Part shown: in pieces, positions 36,983 to 48,600 of the stretch
How the letters are laid out: each line of letters begins with the position of its first letter
Position numbering within the stretch: the stretch's first letter is position 1
Made by a program: the position numbers and the translations under genes
Notes under the pieces: model-generated
Seen by the model: the letters and a program-made list of their open reading frames with translations, nothing else
Told to the model about the DNA's origin: nothing
The model's database searches: none
Assembly (NCBI GenBank): GCA_037176885.1
Contig: JAWWNJ010000087.1
Location: forward strand, 930,001-994,000
Direction: 5' to 3'
DNA: 64,000 nucleotides
Source: Favolaschia claudopus
Lineage: Eukaryota > Basidiomycota > Agaricomycetes > Agaricales > Mycenaceae

Positions 36983-39900
36983 ATGTCCTCCAAACCCAGC
37001 GGCGGCTCTGCCTCTCGCCCTGAATCTCGCTCTTCTCGTCGCGCTCCGGCAGCTTCGTCTCCACCACCGCTTCCTCGAAAACAGCTTTCTGGACCTGGCC
37101 AGCCGCCCGCCGCTTCGTCCTCGAAGTCGACCAAGCTCCCTCCACCGCCGCTGGAGCCTTCGAGTGTCGACTGGTTCTCCGTGTGGCGCGACAAGCCGGA
37201 GGAGTGGAAGACTCTGCAGGAGTTGCTCGTCCCGTCGAAACTCGCGAACTATTCTCAAGCGGGGGTCGGCAAGATGTTGCGTGCCATCCAAGAGCCGCTG
37301 GTGAGTTTCCACCGGTCATTTATTCTTTCAGTCCTTAATTTTCTTTCTAGAGAGAGCACCGGGCGATTTTGGGGGTTGCGCAAAAAGGCCTCGAGCCGCC
37401 CCCGATGGCCCTCGCCATCAGCGTTCACCTCCAGAAGGCTATCCAGACGTACGACCCGGACGAACACCTGCCCGACGTTCAGGCCCTCCGCTACCGCAAG
37501 ACTGAGCTCAAGCAAAAGAAGGTGCGTCCCGCTAGGGTAGTTTCTCGTCCTTGCTCCCGCTGAACGTTTATTCAGCTTTTCTTGCCCCCGGTCCCGTCCA
37601 AGACCATGGAAGCTTTTCCCATACCGCCGCCGCCGACGACTCGGTTCTTCATCGACCGCAAGACCAAAGCCGCCCAGGTGAGTTTGTTAACATTTCTCTT
37701 TCCCGGGCCACTCTGACTAGATCCTTTCAGTCTGCGTCTTCATCTGGCAAAGTTAGCGGCAAGGCCGCGACGGCCCCCAGCGACTCTGGAAAAGTCAGCG
37801 GCAAAGCCGCCACCGCGGCCGCTGAGTCGGGAAAAGTCAGCGGAAAGGCCTCCGCTAAGGTGAGTGGCCATTGCCGCCGACTTATTTTCCTTTCTGATTC
37901 TTTCCTATAGGGAGAGGAGACGCCCCGCCCCAAGAAGCTCCCGGATTTCAAAAAGACGGTAAGCCCTTCCTTCTAATTCATTCTTAATTCTCCCGGCTGA
38001 TTGATCTTTATTTAGACCACCGCCTCCACCACCGACAAGCCAAAGCCCGAGCGGGTCAAGGTAGTCACCAAGACCATCAAGGTCCCCACCGACACCCCAG
38101 CCGCCAGTGGCAGCGGCACCAAGCGTAAGGCCTCGGGCGGCGCCGAGTCGTCTCCCTCAAAGAAGGTGAAGGAGGACAAGGCGGCCAAGGTTAAAGCGGC
38201 TAAGGCCCCCTCCCGTAGTCAGGTAGTTGTCGCCCGCTGCTGTCCCCAATGTAAGGCCGACATAGAATTAACAATAAACTTCTCGTAGTCCGTTATTAGT
38301 GTCCAAAGCTCCGGCGACGAGCGCGTTCCCGTCCCTGACTTCGAAATTTGTGAGTCGAAGCCGCCTCCCGCTTTAGACATTCTTATGCTGAAATCTTTCT
38401 TAGTGATAGAGACCAAGCCGCCCGCTGCTCGAAAGAGCAAGAAGACCAAGCCCGCCACCGTCGACACGGTGCCTTCTCTCAAAGGGTTGGGCACCCGCGC
38501 CGCCCAAATCGCTGCCTTGGAGGGCGTTGGTATCAAGCCAGCCAAGCCGGTGAGTTGTTATCAGCGGGGGATTCATCCACTAACATTTTCGCTCCAGCTC
38601 CCCGAGCAGCCCATCAGGTCAATGGAGCCGACCAAGAAGAAGAACAAGCCCCGCCCCGAGGGCGAGTTCAAGGTGCCGAACAAGGATGTCGTGAACAAGC
38701 TGTTCACCAACTATCCTCAAGCCGCCCGCCGCCAGGACCTCCCGTACGACGCCGAGAGGGAGCAGTTCGCCTTGGCCGCCCCAAGCCTCATCGGCAACCT
38801 CGAGCTGAACGTCGCCAATGTAAGGCGGTTTCTTTCTCCTTTTCTTATCTTTCTCAACTTTTTCTATCTAGAACGGCCCCCGCTGCTTGCGGTGTATTGC
38901 CTGCGGTAGCAAGTGCGAGTCTACCGGCGTCCCTGGCGAGTGCACGGCCTGCGCCAGCCGCAAGTCCACCAAGGACTGCACTTTCCTCCTCGACGGCGAA
39001 AAGCTCAGCTCCATGGGCTCCGGGCTGAAGCAGTGGGCCTCGATGACCCGGCCCGGTAAGCCAACCACTACTTTCCTGTTTAGGCCCGCTGACCGTTTCA
39101 ACAGAGTGGTTCGACTTGAACGCCGATGTCAACGCCGCCGCCGCCACCTGCTTCGCTATCCAAGGAGCCTTCGAAAAGGCACGCTGGAATTTGAACCAAA
39201 AATCCTTCAAGATGCTTCACTCGGTCTTGGTCACCCGCCGGGAGATCCAGCGGGAGGATTTCATCAAACGCTTCGCCGGCGAGACCCCCGAGGAGCAGGA
39301 GCAGAATATGGACCAGGTCTTGCGCATCGCCATGACCCAGGGGCTGACCGCCGCCTCGACGATCACGTCGAACCGCTGCTGGCAATACTACCCTTCTGAG
39401 GTCATCGACGAAGTCCCCATCCCCGGCTTCACGGACGCCTACGCCTTCTACGAAGCCAAGGACCGCCAGGACCAGAACGTCCCGCTCGCCTTCTACCTCA
39501 TCCCGGCCGAGCCTGAGCTCTCGATGCCGACACAGTGGGTCGAAGTGCAGGTGAGTTTTCTTCCTTTACCTTATTTTCTTTCTGGGCCGCTGACCCTCCT
39601 TATTCCCTAGCCGGAGGACTGCGTGGACCTCTTCCACGACTTGAAGGGAGAGGACGCCGCTGAAGAAATCCCCGACGGCTCGAAGGTCCGTCAACGCCTT
39701 TTCACAGACGGCAAAGGCCCGGTCAATCTCGACCCGAACGACGAGGACGGCAACACCTTGCCTTACAGCTGGGAGCACAAGAGCGTTCCCGGCTTCTTCA
39801 AGATGTTGTACCGCAAGGGCACGTTCTTCGAGATCCCCGACCCGCCGCCACCAGAGCCGAAGCGCAAAGGCAAGTCCAGCGGGAAGGTGAAATCATCTTC

Positions 39901-40444
39901 CGTGGTTCACGACGACGCCGACGACGAGTTCAAGCCCGACCCCACTTCCCAAGAGGAAGACATGGGCGAGGCCCCGGACGACCGTACGTCGAATTTTTTT
40001 ACTTCTTCTTTCTAAATTCCTTGCTAAAGTCAATCTTCCCCGCTAGCCATGGACATCTCCCGCCCGCCGACTCCTGAAAAGCGCCCGAAGGGCAAACAGC
40101 GGGCAGTCGATCCGCCCATCCCTTCGTCTAGCGACGAAGAGGAAGGAGAGTCCGGCGAGGTGGGTGCACCCGCTTTCGACGACTTCTTAGCTGAGTCGTT
40201 TGCACAGGACGAGTCCAGCGGCGAGGAGTCCAGCGAGGCCGAGGTACGCGGCAGCGTCCAGGGTGAAGCCGACGAGGAAGACGACAGCGATCTCGAGGAA
40301 GTCCAAATCCCCGGGACTGCCGATTTCGCAGCCAGCGGCGAGGAGGACCTTGGGCCAGAAGACGATGCAGTGGGCGAGGAAGATGTGGATGTCCATCTTC
40401 CCGATCATCCTGCTCCTTCGGGCGACGACGCGGTCGAGAGCTGA
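36983..40444 (+). CDS. Module gene 1: large protein with Zn2Cys6-like cluster
   Basis: Thirteen exons (36983-37300, 37351-37521, 37576-37677, 37731-37859, 37911-37958, 38016-38222, 38289-38349, 38404-38549, 38598-38819, 38872-39055, 39105-39550, 39611-39983, 40047-40444) join in phase to 934 aa without a stop. Regions: a Ser/Pro-rich N-terminus; a conserved-looking part (VDWFSVWRDKPEEWKTLQEL); three SGKVSGKA repeats; Lys-rich low complexity; then, directly after an intron, cysteines spaced CX2CX6CX8CX2CX8C (38,884-38,978). A helical domain (WFDLNADVNAAAATCFAIQG) and a strongly acidic Ser/Asp/Glu C-terminus follow. The cysteine spacing fits the fungal binuclear zinc cluster, but the usual basic stretch between Cys2 and Cys3 is weak. 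Nuclear DNA- or chromatin-binding is plausible but unproven. Confidence 0.85.
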
Positions 40445-41235
40445 GCGGGTAAGCACACTCCCCCTTTCTTGAGTCTTTATCTTCCCGCTGACCATCTTAC
40501 AGCCTTTCCTCGTGGGTGGGCGGGCGGCAAGTAAGCAATTCGCCCGACCTCCCGCTGTCTTCGACTTCTTGCTGACTTCTTTCTAGAAATTTTTCTGTAT
40601 TCATAATCGCGGGGGCCGAGCGGCCCCCCATATCATCAAAAGCTACGGGTACGGGTCCCATAATCCCGCTAGATGCGAACTTGTCATGGCCTGGTGGAAT
40701 TCCACCCGCCATGACCCCCAATAAAAATCAAATGCCCCATAGTAGTAGTAGAGCATCGTGTACCGGCCAAAGAGCCGATGAAACTAAAAATAAAAGCTTT
40801 TACGATGCTCTCTTTTCATGTGTGATCCAACTTCTAAGTTCTGTCTGAGTTCCAAAGTCAGAGTCCCCGGCTAGAGCCTCTATGTGATTTGTAAGAGTCT
40901 GAAGCGAGAGAATCTGGCTAAGTGCTGCGCCCGTCGGCCGAGTACGTCTTAAAGAGCGAGCTGGACATTGAACTTCTGAGTTTTTTCAACATGCCGAGCG
41001 GCAACGGTGCTTATCACCGGGGTCATCAGATGGCGGGGATTGCCCGCGGCATCTCATCCAGCTGACAGCGGCTGTCCTCGGGCTCCACCGGGTGGCTCGT
41101 TCCTTATTTCTCCCGCTGGCCTCGTAAGAGTGATAACGTAGAGTAGGACTGGCCCGGCGGCCCGAGCTGCCCGCTACCGTACTTGTAGTCGATAGGGGTA
41201 GATGGCCAATCAAATCATCTCTTTCCTTCATTATC
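40445..41235. other. Gap between module genes 1 and 2, with 3' end signals
   Basis: AATAAA at 40,720-40,725 may be the poly(A) signal of gene 1. A 10 bp inverted repeat (AGAGCATCGT at 40,750-40,759 and ACGATGCTCT at 40,802-40,811) could form a stem with a 42 nt loop. No gene seen. Confidence 0.45.
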
Positions 41236-41978
41236 ATGCCCCAGCCCGTAGGTGAAGTCTTAATCGACTACCATTTCTTCCCGGTGGTCAGTCAAGACTT
41301 TGTGCGCAAGATCTATACTGTGGTAGGCTGTCCTCAACACATTTCTGCGTCAAGTCCAACCAGCCGCTAGCCAAATCTCGTCTGCACGCCTTGTAGTGAC
41401 GCCGGCGAAGACTGTGAATTTCTTCACTGGGGCTCAAAGTGCACTCGGTGCAGGGAGGCGAAGGTCCCCAAATGCTTGTTCGCCGGGGTGGATTGGTTCA
41501 AGTATACCTATCCGTCTTCAACCTTTCCGACACTTTTCATCTATCGCAGCGGTAAGTCCTGCCGCTCTTCGAATTCTCATCTTTCTTATTCCATTCAGGC
41601 GGCACTTTGTACGACCTTGCATTCCTCGAACTCTGGTACCACTTGCGCCTCGGCGGCTTAAGCCCCGATATGTTTATAGGCTCGGTGGACGGTGAGCCCG
41701 CTGACTTCTTGCGTCGGCGGGAGGAATTTGCTGGTGACCTTCGTGACTGGGACATTGCTCACGACCTAAACCACGCCGCTCACTCCAGCCGGCGGCTGTA
41801 TTTCTACAACATCCTATCTCGAGTTTTACGCGAGTGGCGTACCCAGGATCGCTCGATCCATGCCCAGTGCGACGTCGACGCAGCTATCCTGCTCCATGAT
41901 ATCAGGCGACGGGACTCTAATGTTCCGACCGTCGTGCCCTTGGCCCAAGGCACGCGCCGCCAGACCTTCGAGCGGTAA
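41236..41978 (+). CDS. Module gene 2: small Zn2Cys6-like protein
   Basis: Three exons (41236-41322, 41371-41551, 41599-41978) give 215 aa in one frame. After a 29-residue lead ending FVRKIYTV, an intron precedes PNLVCTPCSDAGEDC, and the cysteines follow CX2CX6CX8CX2CX7C (41,383-41,475), with EFLHWGSKCTRC in the middle. The C-terminal part is helical (LYDLAFLELWYHLRLG, DLNHAAHSSRRLYFYNIL). Length, intron position and the WG..CTRC phrase relate it to genes 3 and 4. It may bind DNA or a protein partner; the function is unknown. A CCAAT string lies near 41,203 upstream. Confidence 0.8.
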
Positions 41979-42150
41979 CCCAGGCTAGTAGCTTTTCCCC
42001 GTTAGGGTCAAATAAATCTCTTTGCCCGGTCGCAAGCCGTTATCGTGATGTCTGATTCCTTCTGAGCTTTTGGTCCGGCAGCCGGTGGTACTCACCCGTC
42101 GGCTATAGGTTTTACTTATAGCGGCCGGTGCCCAGTGAGTCCTTCGAGCG

Positions 42151-42822
42151 ATGCCCGCCTTTTCTTTGGCAGCGACTTTTTACTCAGAACGCTTTAGGAG
42201 CTTCACCGGTCCCTCAGAGTACCAGCTCGTACTTCAAGCTCAGTTTGTGGGTCTTTCGTTCTTTCTCAGCGTTCTCCCGCTGACGGGTGCCTCTTCTTAG
42301 CCGGAGTACGAATGCCAGTGCTGCCTCAAGAACTATCGCCATTGCATCTGGATTCAGTGGGGTGAAGCCTGCCTCAGCTGCATGTTCATAGGCCGCGCCG
42401 CCTTGTGCTGCTACACTAAGAAGTCCGTCTGGCAGGCCGAGAACAGCCGTCGTCGCGACACTCTCCTAGCCTCTCGGCCAGGTAAGTCTGCTTTCTATCT
42501 TTATACCGCTCAGCGGGGGTCTTAGTGAATTCTAGCTCCCTCCGCCGGACGGATCGCTCAGTTTGACTGGTACGCCCGGGCTGCCGGTGCCCGGCTCGAC
42601 GAGAAGAGATACATTGACGTGCGTACTTGCACCATCCTCGCCGCCAGGTCCATGCTCGGCACCCTTGGGTTTGGCCAGCTACGCTTCTTGTACGGACTGT
42701 GGTTTGACGCGAAGGGGGCGGGCGTACGAAAGGAAATTGTAGATCTCCTCCGGGATAGGTTAGACGCTGTAGCCCTCCAGTCCGGCGCAAGGCTCCCGCC
42801 CGTCATGTTCATCGGGCCGTAA
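42151..42822 (+). CDS. Module gene 3: small Zn2Cys6-like protein
   Basis: Exons 42151-42246, 42301-42481 and 42536-42822 give 187 aa. The lead exon ends EYQLVLQAQF, then after an intron PEYECQCC, with cysteines CX2CX6CX8CX2CX8C (42,313-42,408) including IWIQWGEACLSC. The helical C-terminus contains RTCTILAARSMLGTLGFGQL and IVDLLRDRLDAVALQSG. It has the same architecture as genes 2 and 4: short lead exon, intron, zinc-cluster exon, intron, helical exon. The start ATG at 42,151 is the first in-frame one of the lead exon; the only 5' support is a weak CTATAGG upstream. Confidence 0.75.
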
Positions 42823-43060
42823 GCGTAGTAGGAAATATATTCCCACTGTCAAACGAACTTGCATCTTTAAAACTCTGTTTCAAGCTGCCCGATTAGGAAG
42901 GCTTCTTAGAAACCAAAGCTTCCTCGTGTTTTTGCCCAGCGGGAGCTCAGCACCTCGTTGGATATTCCACATGTATTGCGGATCTTCCGGGAGCATCGGG
43001 TGCAATGAGTCCCGCTGTCGATCTCTCTGTTTTTGGGTCTCCCGCCAGGTCTCAGAGAGA

Positions 43061-43067
43061 TATTTAA
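43061..43067 (+). promoter_or_regulatory. TATA-like box of module gene 4
   Basis: TATTTAA, 39 nt before the ATG at 43,106. Confidence 0.35.
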
Positions 43068-43105
43068 GCTGGCGGGAAGGTCCCATTTGCTTCAGTCGTC
43101 TACTC

Positions 43106-43734
43106 ATGTCTTTGCTGGAACATCCACTCTTCCCGAATGACCCCGTCGGCCCGCTCAGGGAGTACTATGTACGTTCCTGAACATTTTGCCTCGGGTAATT
43201 CCTCATCATTCGGCAGCCTGGCCGGGTATGCTCTGCGTGCCTCAACGCCCGTTCTCATTGCGAGTTTACTGAGTGGGGAGCGCCGTGCACCCGCTGTTAC
43301 TTGCTGAAGCACAACTGCTCGTACACCCAGACCGCTGAGCTGGCCGATGAAATTGCTGCCCGCCGGCACCGTTTCAAAGAGGGTCCCGATCGTAAGTGAC
43401 GACTTCTTTCTTATCTGTTGCGCCACAACTGATTCCCCGCCCGCTTCTAGCGGCTACGAAGGAACAGCTAGCTGCTTGGGACGTCCTTCATGAGGGGACC
43501 CTGGCGCAGTTCCCATTCTGGCAGCAATACCATTCTGTAATCGTCGGGCGGAACGTCGCAGAGGCAGCCCAACGGCTGTCTTTTTACTTCGAGGCCCGCT
43601 TGGTTTTCCATCTTCTTCAGGAGGCCAAAACGGCTAATCTCCCGGCTGCGTATGTTGCTGTTATCCGCGAGCGGTTAGACGTTCTCGCCAATAATCTTTT
43701 CCTGGATCTTCCGGCTAGGATGCGGGCAGTGTAG
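43106..43734 (+). CDS. Module gene 4: small Zn2Cys6-like protein
   Basis: Exons 43106-43168, 43217-43391 and 43451-43734 give 173 aa. The lead exon (MSLLEHPLFPNDPVGPLREY) is followed, after an intron, by PGRVCSACLNARSHC. The cysteines are CX2CX6CX8CX2CX6C (43,229-43,318) with EFTEWGAPCTRC, the closest of the four to the classical fungal consensus in spacing, and it has one Arg between Cys2 and Cys3. The last exon is helical (EAAQRLSFYFEARLVFHLLQ, VIRERLDVLANNLFLDL). It is related to genes 2 and 3 by intron placement and the WG..CTRC core. Role unknown. Confidence 0.8.
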
Positions 43735-43867
43735 ATACAGGCACATGTACTTTCGGATAGTTCGTTCCGATAACACACGCTCCCGCCCCATGTGAGGCCT
43801 TGGAAACATTTATTTCTTGGTAAAGATGTGCCCGCTGCCCTCAAATGACGTGCTAGGTGACCCACCT

Positions 43868-43903
43868 CTCCCCCTTTCTGAAATCTCAACTGTCCCCAGT
43901 TGA
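43868..43903 (+). promoter_or_regulatory. Second copy of composite motif with inverted repeat
   Basis: CTCCCCCTTTCT (43,868-43,879) followed by TCAACTG-TCCC-CAGTTGA (43,886-43,903). Compared with 36,313-36,330, the innermost pair has changed from C/G to G/C on both sides, keeping the complementarity, and the TCCC loop is identical. An AATAATTTT string follows about 87-93 bp later in both places. It lies between genes 4 and 5, about 250 bp before gene 5. Confidence 0.55.
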
Positions 43904-44084
43904 TCGATCAGAGGAAATTCAGGTTCCCCGGCAGCAAATTTTCGTGCCACGGAACGATCGGGTGCGTTTGAAATAATTTTCTGCGCCACCGGCGGGTGCA
44001 TCTACCATAAATGGTAATCCAAGTTCGGCCGTTGACCAAATTTCGTCCAAATTATCCTTACGGCGTTAATTACGGCCGCTCGAG

Positions 44085-44090
44085 TATAAG
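44085..44090 (+). promoter_or_regulatory. TATA-like box of module gene 5
   Basis: TATAAG, 64 nt before the ATG at 44,154. Confidence 0.4.
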
Positions 44091-44153
44091 AAGCAGCGGG
44101 CGGACAGGTATACCCCCAGCCTCGTCTACTGTCTTTACTCTGCTTCCTCCAAA

Positions 44154-45396
44154 ATGTCTCAAAACGATTACAACACCGTCAAAGCCGATTTCCTCAAGGC
44201 TATGGACGTTGCCGCCAACCTCGTCAAGTATTCGCCGCCCGAGTCTCGTAAAAACCAGCTCAAGGACGTCGCCGAGATTCTCGTAAGAGCCGCCGGCTAC
44301 ATTGACCAGTCTCGTTTTGTTAACATTATTCTTTCGTTCGTAGGCGCGCCTTCCCCCGCTCATGCCTTTCATTTTGGAAGACAAGAGCGCGGTTCTTCGT
44401 GAGGCAATCTTCACCTCGCGTGAATATTACCACTCCTTGTACGACCCGGATGGTAAACGGGACGTGACCTTCCCCGCTGGGTACGATGCCCTGCGTCGGA
44501 TCACCAAGGCCATTCACGAAGACCGTTCCAAGAAGGCGATCCCGCCCGTCTCCACCGTTTCTTCTTCCAAGGGGACCCGGGTCGGTTTCACTAACTTTTT
44601 ATTGTCGTGCTCACCATTGACTCACAATCATCCCCCGCTAGAAGAGTACTCGCGGGCGGTCCCAGGGTGAACCTGAGTCTGAGGACGAGGACGAAGGCAC
44701 CGTTCGTGCCCCATCGCCCGCTCTCACCACCCTTGGTGCTGACGAGGTTCGTTCTTTCGTTTAACAGCTGGCCTGTGTAGAGCTGACGATTGACACTTCT
44801 ATCATCGCCGTTGGGTGTTTGTTCACCCAGATGCTCGTTGACGATGAGCATCTCCCCGCTCCCAAGGCTCCCCCTACCGGTCCCAAGGCTAAATCAGCCA
44901 TGGCGGGCAAGAAGGGTGCGCGCGCTGTAAGTTGCACGTTATTTCTGCTTTAGCTTCTGTCATTCATTTCAATCTTTCAGCATAGCCCAGCCCCCCGCTA
45001 AGAAGGGCAAAGGCAACAAGCGCGCTCGCATCGACAACGTCCCGTTCCACGAGGACTCCTTCCTCACCAACGGTGAGTTTCCCGTCCATTGTCAGTGGTT
45101 TCCCGCTGAATGTTATTACAGCAACGGCTGAGTTTTACGCTTCGGCACCCGCTTCAGGTGCTGTTGTCGATGAGGCCGCTAGCGTCGTCGAGATGGGTAC
45201 CGAGTTCATGAGCAACCACCTTGCCTTGCGCAAGCGGATGTATTTCATCATGGTCGAGCTGGCGGTCATCCACGAGAACCTTCGTAGCTCTCTGGCCCGG
45301 CGCGAGCAGCTCCTCGACGAAGGAGAGAAGATCTCGGCTCGCCTTCGCGACTTCCCCGAGTCCTCCTCTGCCGGCGTCGATGCTCATGTTCCTTGA
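44154..45396 (+). CDS. Module gene 5: helical protein with basic and acidic segments
   Basis: Six exons (44154-44282, 44344-44580, 44642-44746, 44831-44926, 44991-45072, 45122-45396) join in phase to 307 aa. An N-terminal helical region (YNTVKADFLKAMDVAANLV) is followed by SREYYHSLYDPDGKR, an acidic patch (ESEDEDEG), a Lys/Arg-rich stretch that could be a nuclear signal (AKKGKGNKRARID), and a long charged C-terminal helix with coiled-coil character (ALRKRMYFIMVELAVIHENL). There is no cysteine cluster, and I recognise no family. It is the last gene of the plus-strand module; its stop lies 222 bp from the stop of the convergent pol. Confidence 0.75.
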
Positions 45397-45618
45397 CTCG
45401 TTCCTAAAGAGCTCCCCCAGCGGGTCCCCCTTTCTTCAGAATCCTCGGTACTGGCTCAATCGTTTCGGACACCTCACGGCTCATCCTTCTGCTGGCCGCC
45501 ACACACTCCCCGGGTGCGCAACCTGTTCGCAGCGCACTGGCGGGAGATGCAGACAATACAATTACTCAAGGACTTCGAATCCCGTTTCAAAATGTAACGT
45601 AGATATCGTAGCAGTAAT

Positions 45619-48600
45619 TCATTTCCGCGCAGCGGCTTTCGTGGCAGAACGAGTCTTCCGTTTGAAAGGCAGCGGCTCATCCGTGTCAGGTTCCTCTTCC
45701 TCTTCTTCTTCCTCGGGCAAGGCCTCCTGCAGAGCCGGCTCTTCGTCAGCCGTCCCGCTGGGGGTTAACCTCACATTCCCGAATTGGAAGTCATCTCCAG
45801 AATAACCGTCTTCCTCCTGGACCATCTTTTCTAGCGTCTCTGCCGAGAGGTCGATTAAGTCGTGAATGTCAGCGGGCAGCTTGATAGAGCGCCGCTGCTC
45901 GAAGGGGACCACTCTGAACTGAGCAATCTTCGATTGAAAGACAGAGCCGTCCATCTCCGCTACGATATAACTTCCACCTTTCGTACGCCGGATGATAATT
46001 ACTGGTCCCAGGTATCTGGCGGCCATCTTCGTATTCAGCGATTTCTCAACGGTCGTATTCCTGATGAGCACCAAGTCTCCCGGCTCGAAATGGTAATCTT
46101 CGATAGTATGTTTATGCGCTATCTCGTACCGGCGCAGATTCGCTCGTTTCTCGTCGGTGACCCGTTCCCTCATCTGTTCGACGTGAGTGGCGTGCTTAGC
46201 CAGAGCTTGGGCTCGATAGCCGATTAATTCAGCGGTCGTTAGAGTCCTGCCGGGCAGATGCACTAGCCAAGTCGCTTCTTCTATATCCAGCGGGAGGATT
46301 GGATGTGCGCCCGTTACCATAAAGTAGGGTGAACAGCCCGTTCCTCGTCGAATAGTGACCCGGTCAGCCCACAACATCTGCGGGAAGAACCAGTACCACT
46401 TGCTGGGATTCCCGCCAGTGGCTTTCCATAAGGATTGCCTCATCGAGAAGTGCCCATTTTCGACTTTCCCGTTGGCTTGAGAATTATACGGCGAAACTCT
46501 AATATTTCTTATGCCGTATTTAGACTCGAGGTAGGCCACGGCCGCTAGGAAGGCCGGCGCATTATCTGTCACCAGTTCCTCCGGGCAACCCCACCTACAA
46601 ATCACATCTTCAAGTAAGAACAAGGCCAGCGTTCTGGCATTCTCGTTCTTTATCGGCCGCGCTTCTATGTAGCTGCTGAGAGAGCAGCGGGCGTCGACAA
46701 TTTTATTGAAGCCGTTGGAAGGAGTACCAACGACCATCACGTCGACGTGTACCACTTGGAAGAGCGAAGGGGTATGAGTGACAACGGGCGGGATCTTTAA
46801 TAGAGTCCTTTGCCTCAATTGACACAATTCGCAAGTCTTAATGTACCAAGTGACATCCCGCTCCATCTCAGGCCACCAGAAGCGCATTTCTATCAAGGAT
46901 TTGGTAGCAAAGACGCCGCGATGAGCTAGGCTATCATGAGCCGCCCGCATCATATACATTCGGTGTTCTTTGTCCACCACCAACTGATGTGCGCTCCCCG
47001 TTGTGGATTTATGATAGAGTTTTCCATCTGCATCCTCGAAGAAGCCGGTGGCGAATCGCAGGAAGGCTTTATACTCTTTGTCGTTCATGCCATCCGGGCG
47101 AGCCAGGGTGTTCCGCCGCCATTCCTTCATGAGGAGCAGCCGCTCGTCCGCTAGCTTCGCCGCTACCGATCGTTGGTCTTCAGAATACGGTTCCCGCTTC
47201 GTCGGGTCGTACTTCAATTCGAGGTCAGGGATCAGCGGCTCGCCTGCTGGCTTGTCGTCCCCCTTTGACTGAGAGAAGACCTCGAAAATGTATTCTTTAC
47301 TAAGGCGGGTGTAAGCCCACGCCTGTTCAGCGTCGTTTTCGAAGTCAGAGGCTGACTGAGCCTCATCTCCCGCCAATTCAGCTACCATATATCCACCTCG
47401 GGTGTCAATATCGTGCTTGAAATCCTCGAAATTCTTGAGAGGCGGCCAAGCACTACTTTCAGGATGAAGACCCGGCGGCTCGTTATTATCGAACTCGTCT
47501 TCTGGGTGATCATACTCTGGATCCCCCGGCTGAATACGCCGGCGGGAGAGTCCATCTGGCCCGAAAGTCTTGCCCGGTACATGCTTCAGAGTGAAATGAA
47601 ACATTAAGATCTCCTCGATCCAGCGGTTGATCGTAGCGTTGGGTCCCATTCCCGGGTGATCCAACATGCCTTTGAGGTACTGAGCGTCGGTCTCGATGAC
47701 CAGCTTGCGGCAGCCCAACAGCCAGTATTGCATGTGGTCTAGCGCCCTCTTCAAGCCAAACAATTCCCGCTTGGGCTGAGAATACCTCGACTCCCGTTCA
47801 TTCAAAGGTATGGAGCTGAAGCGGGCATAGTACCGCTTATTTAGGTCCAAAGGATCCCGCTGGTACACATGCACTCCAACTCCAAGGTACGACGTATCAA
47901 CCGCCAGCACCACTTCGGTGTCCCATTCATATCTTATAGGTCTAAGCGCGGGACATTCTCGCAAAGCCTTCTTCAGAACTTTCATGCAGGCGTCTTGGGG
48001 CGGGCCCCACTCGAATATGACTTCTTTCCGGGTGAGCTTCTGAATTGGTTCAGCTTTGACCGTGTAGTCTTGGATGAACATCCTCATAACGCCCACAGTT
48101 CCCAGAAAGGCTTTCACATCGTGGAAATCCTTCAGTGGGCCCCAACGCTCAATGACGCCGATTCTATCTTCATCCGGGCGCATGCCCTCGTATGAGCAGA
48201 CATGGCCGACCACCTTAAAGGTTCCCCGGCAAATCTGCAACTTCTTCCCGCTTACAGTCGCCCCAGAATAGGCTAGCCGGGTAAGTACCCGGTTGCAGTC
48301 TACCAAGTGTAACCACACAAAGACCCTTATCAGCGGGTTCTCAGGGATGGTCTCGTACGTCCCGTCAGGCTTTTCGTATCGAGTGAAGCCGCCGGCGACA
48401 GGCACGTCATCTATATACGGCCGGGTAACCGCAGGAATTTCGTCTCGCAGGATGTAGGTTACGTCTTCGTGGAAGATCGGCACAGAGTTGGTCCAACCCT
48501 GCGGCAATCTTACCAATCGAAGCGCCCCAAACGGAGTTTGGAAGGTCGTGTAATCTCGAGATTCCGGGTCAATCAGCCGGTGGTTGTACCCAGAATAAAG

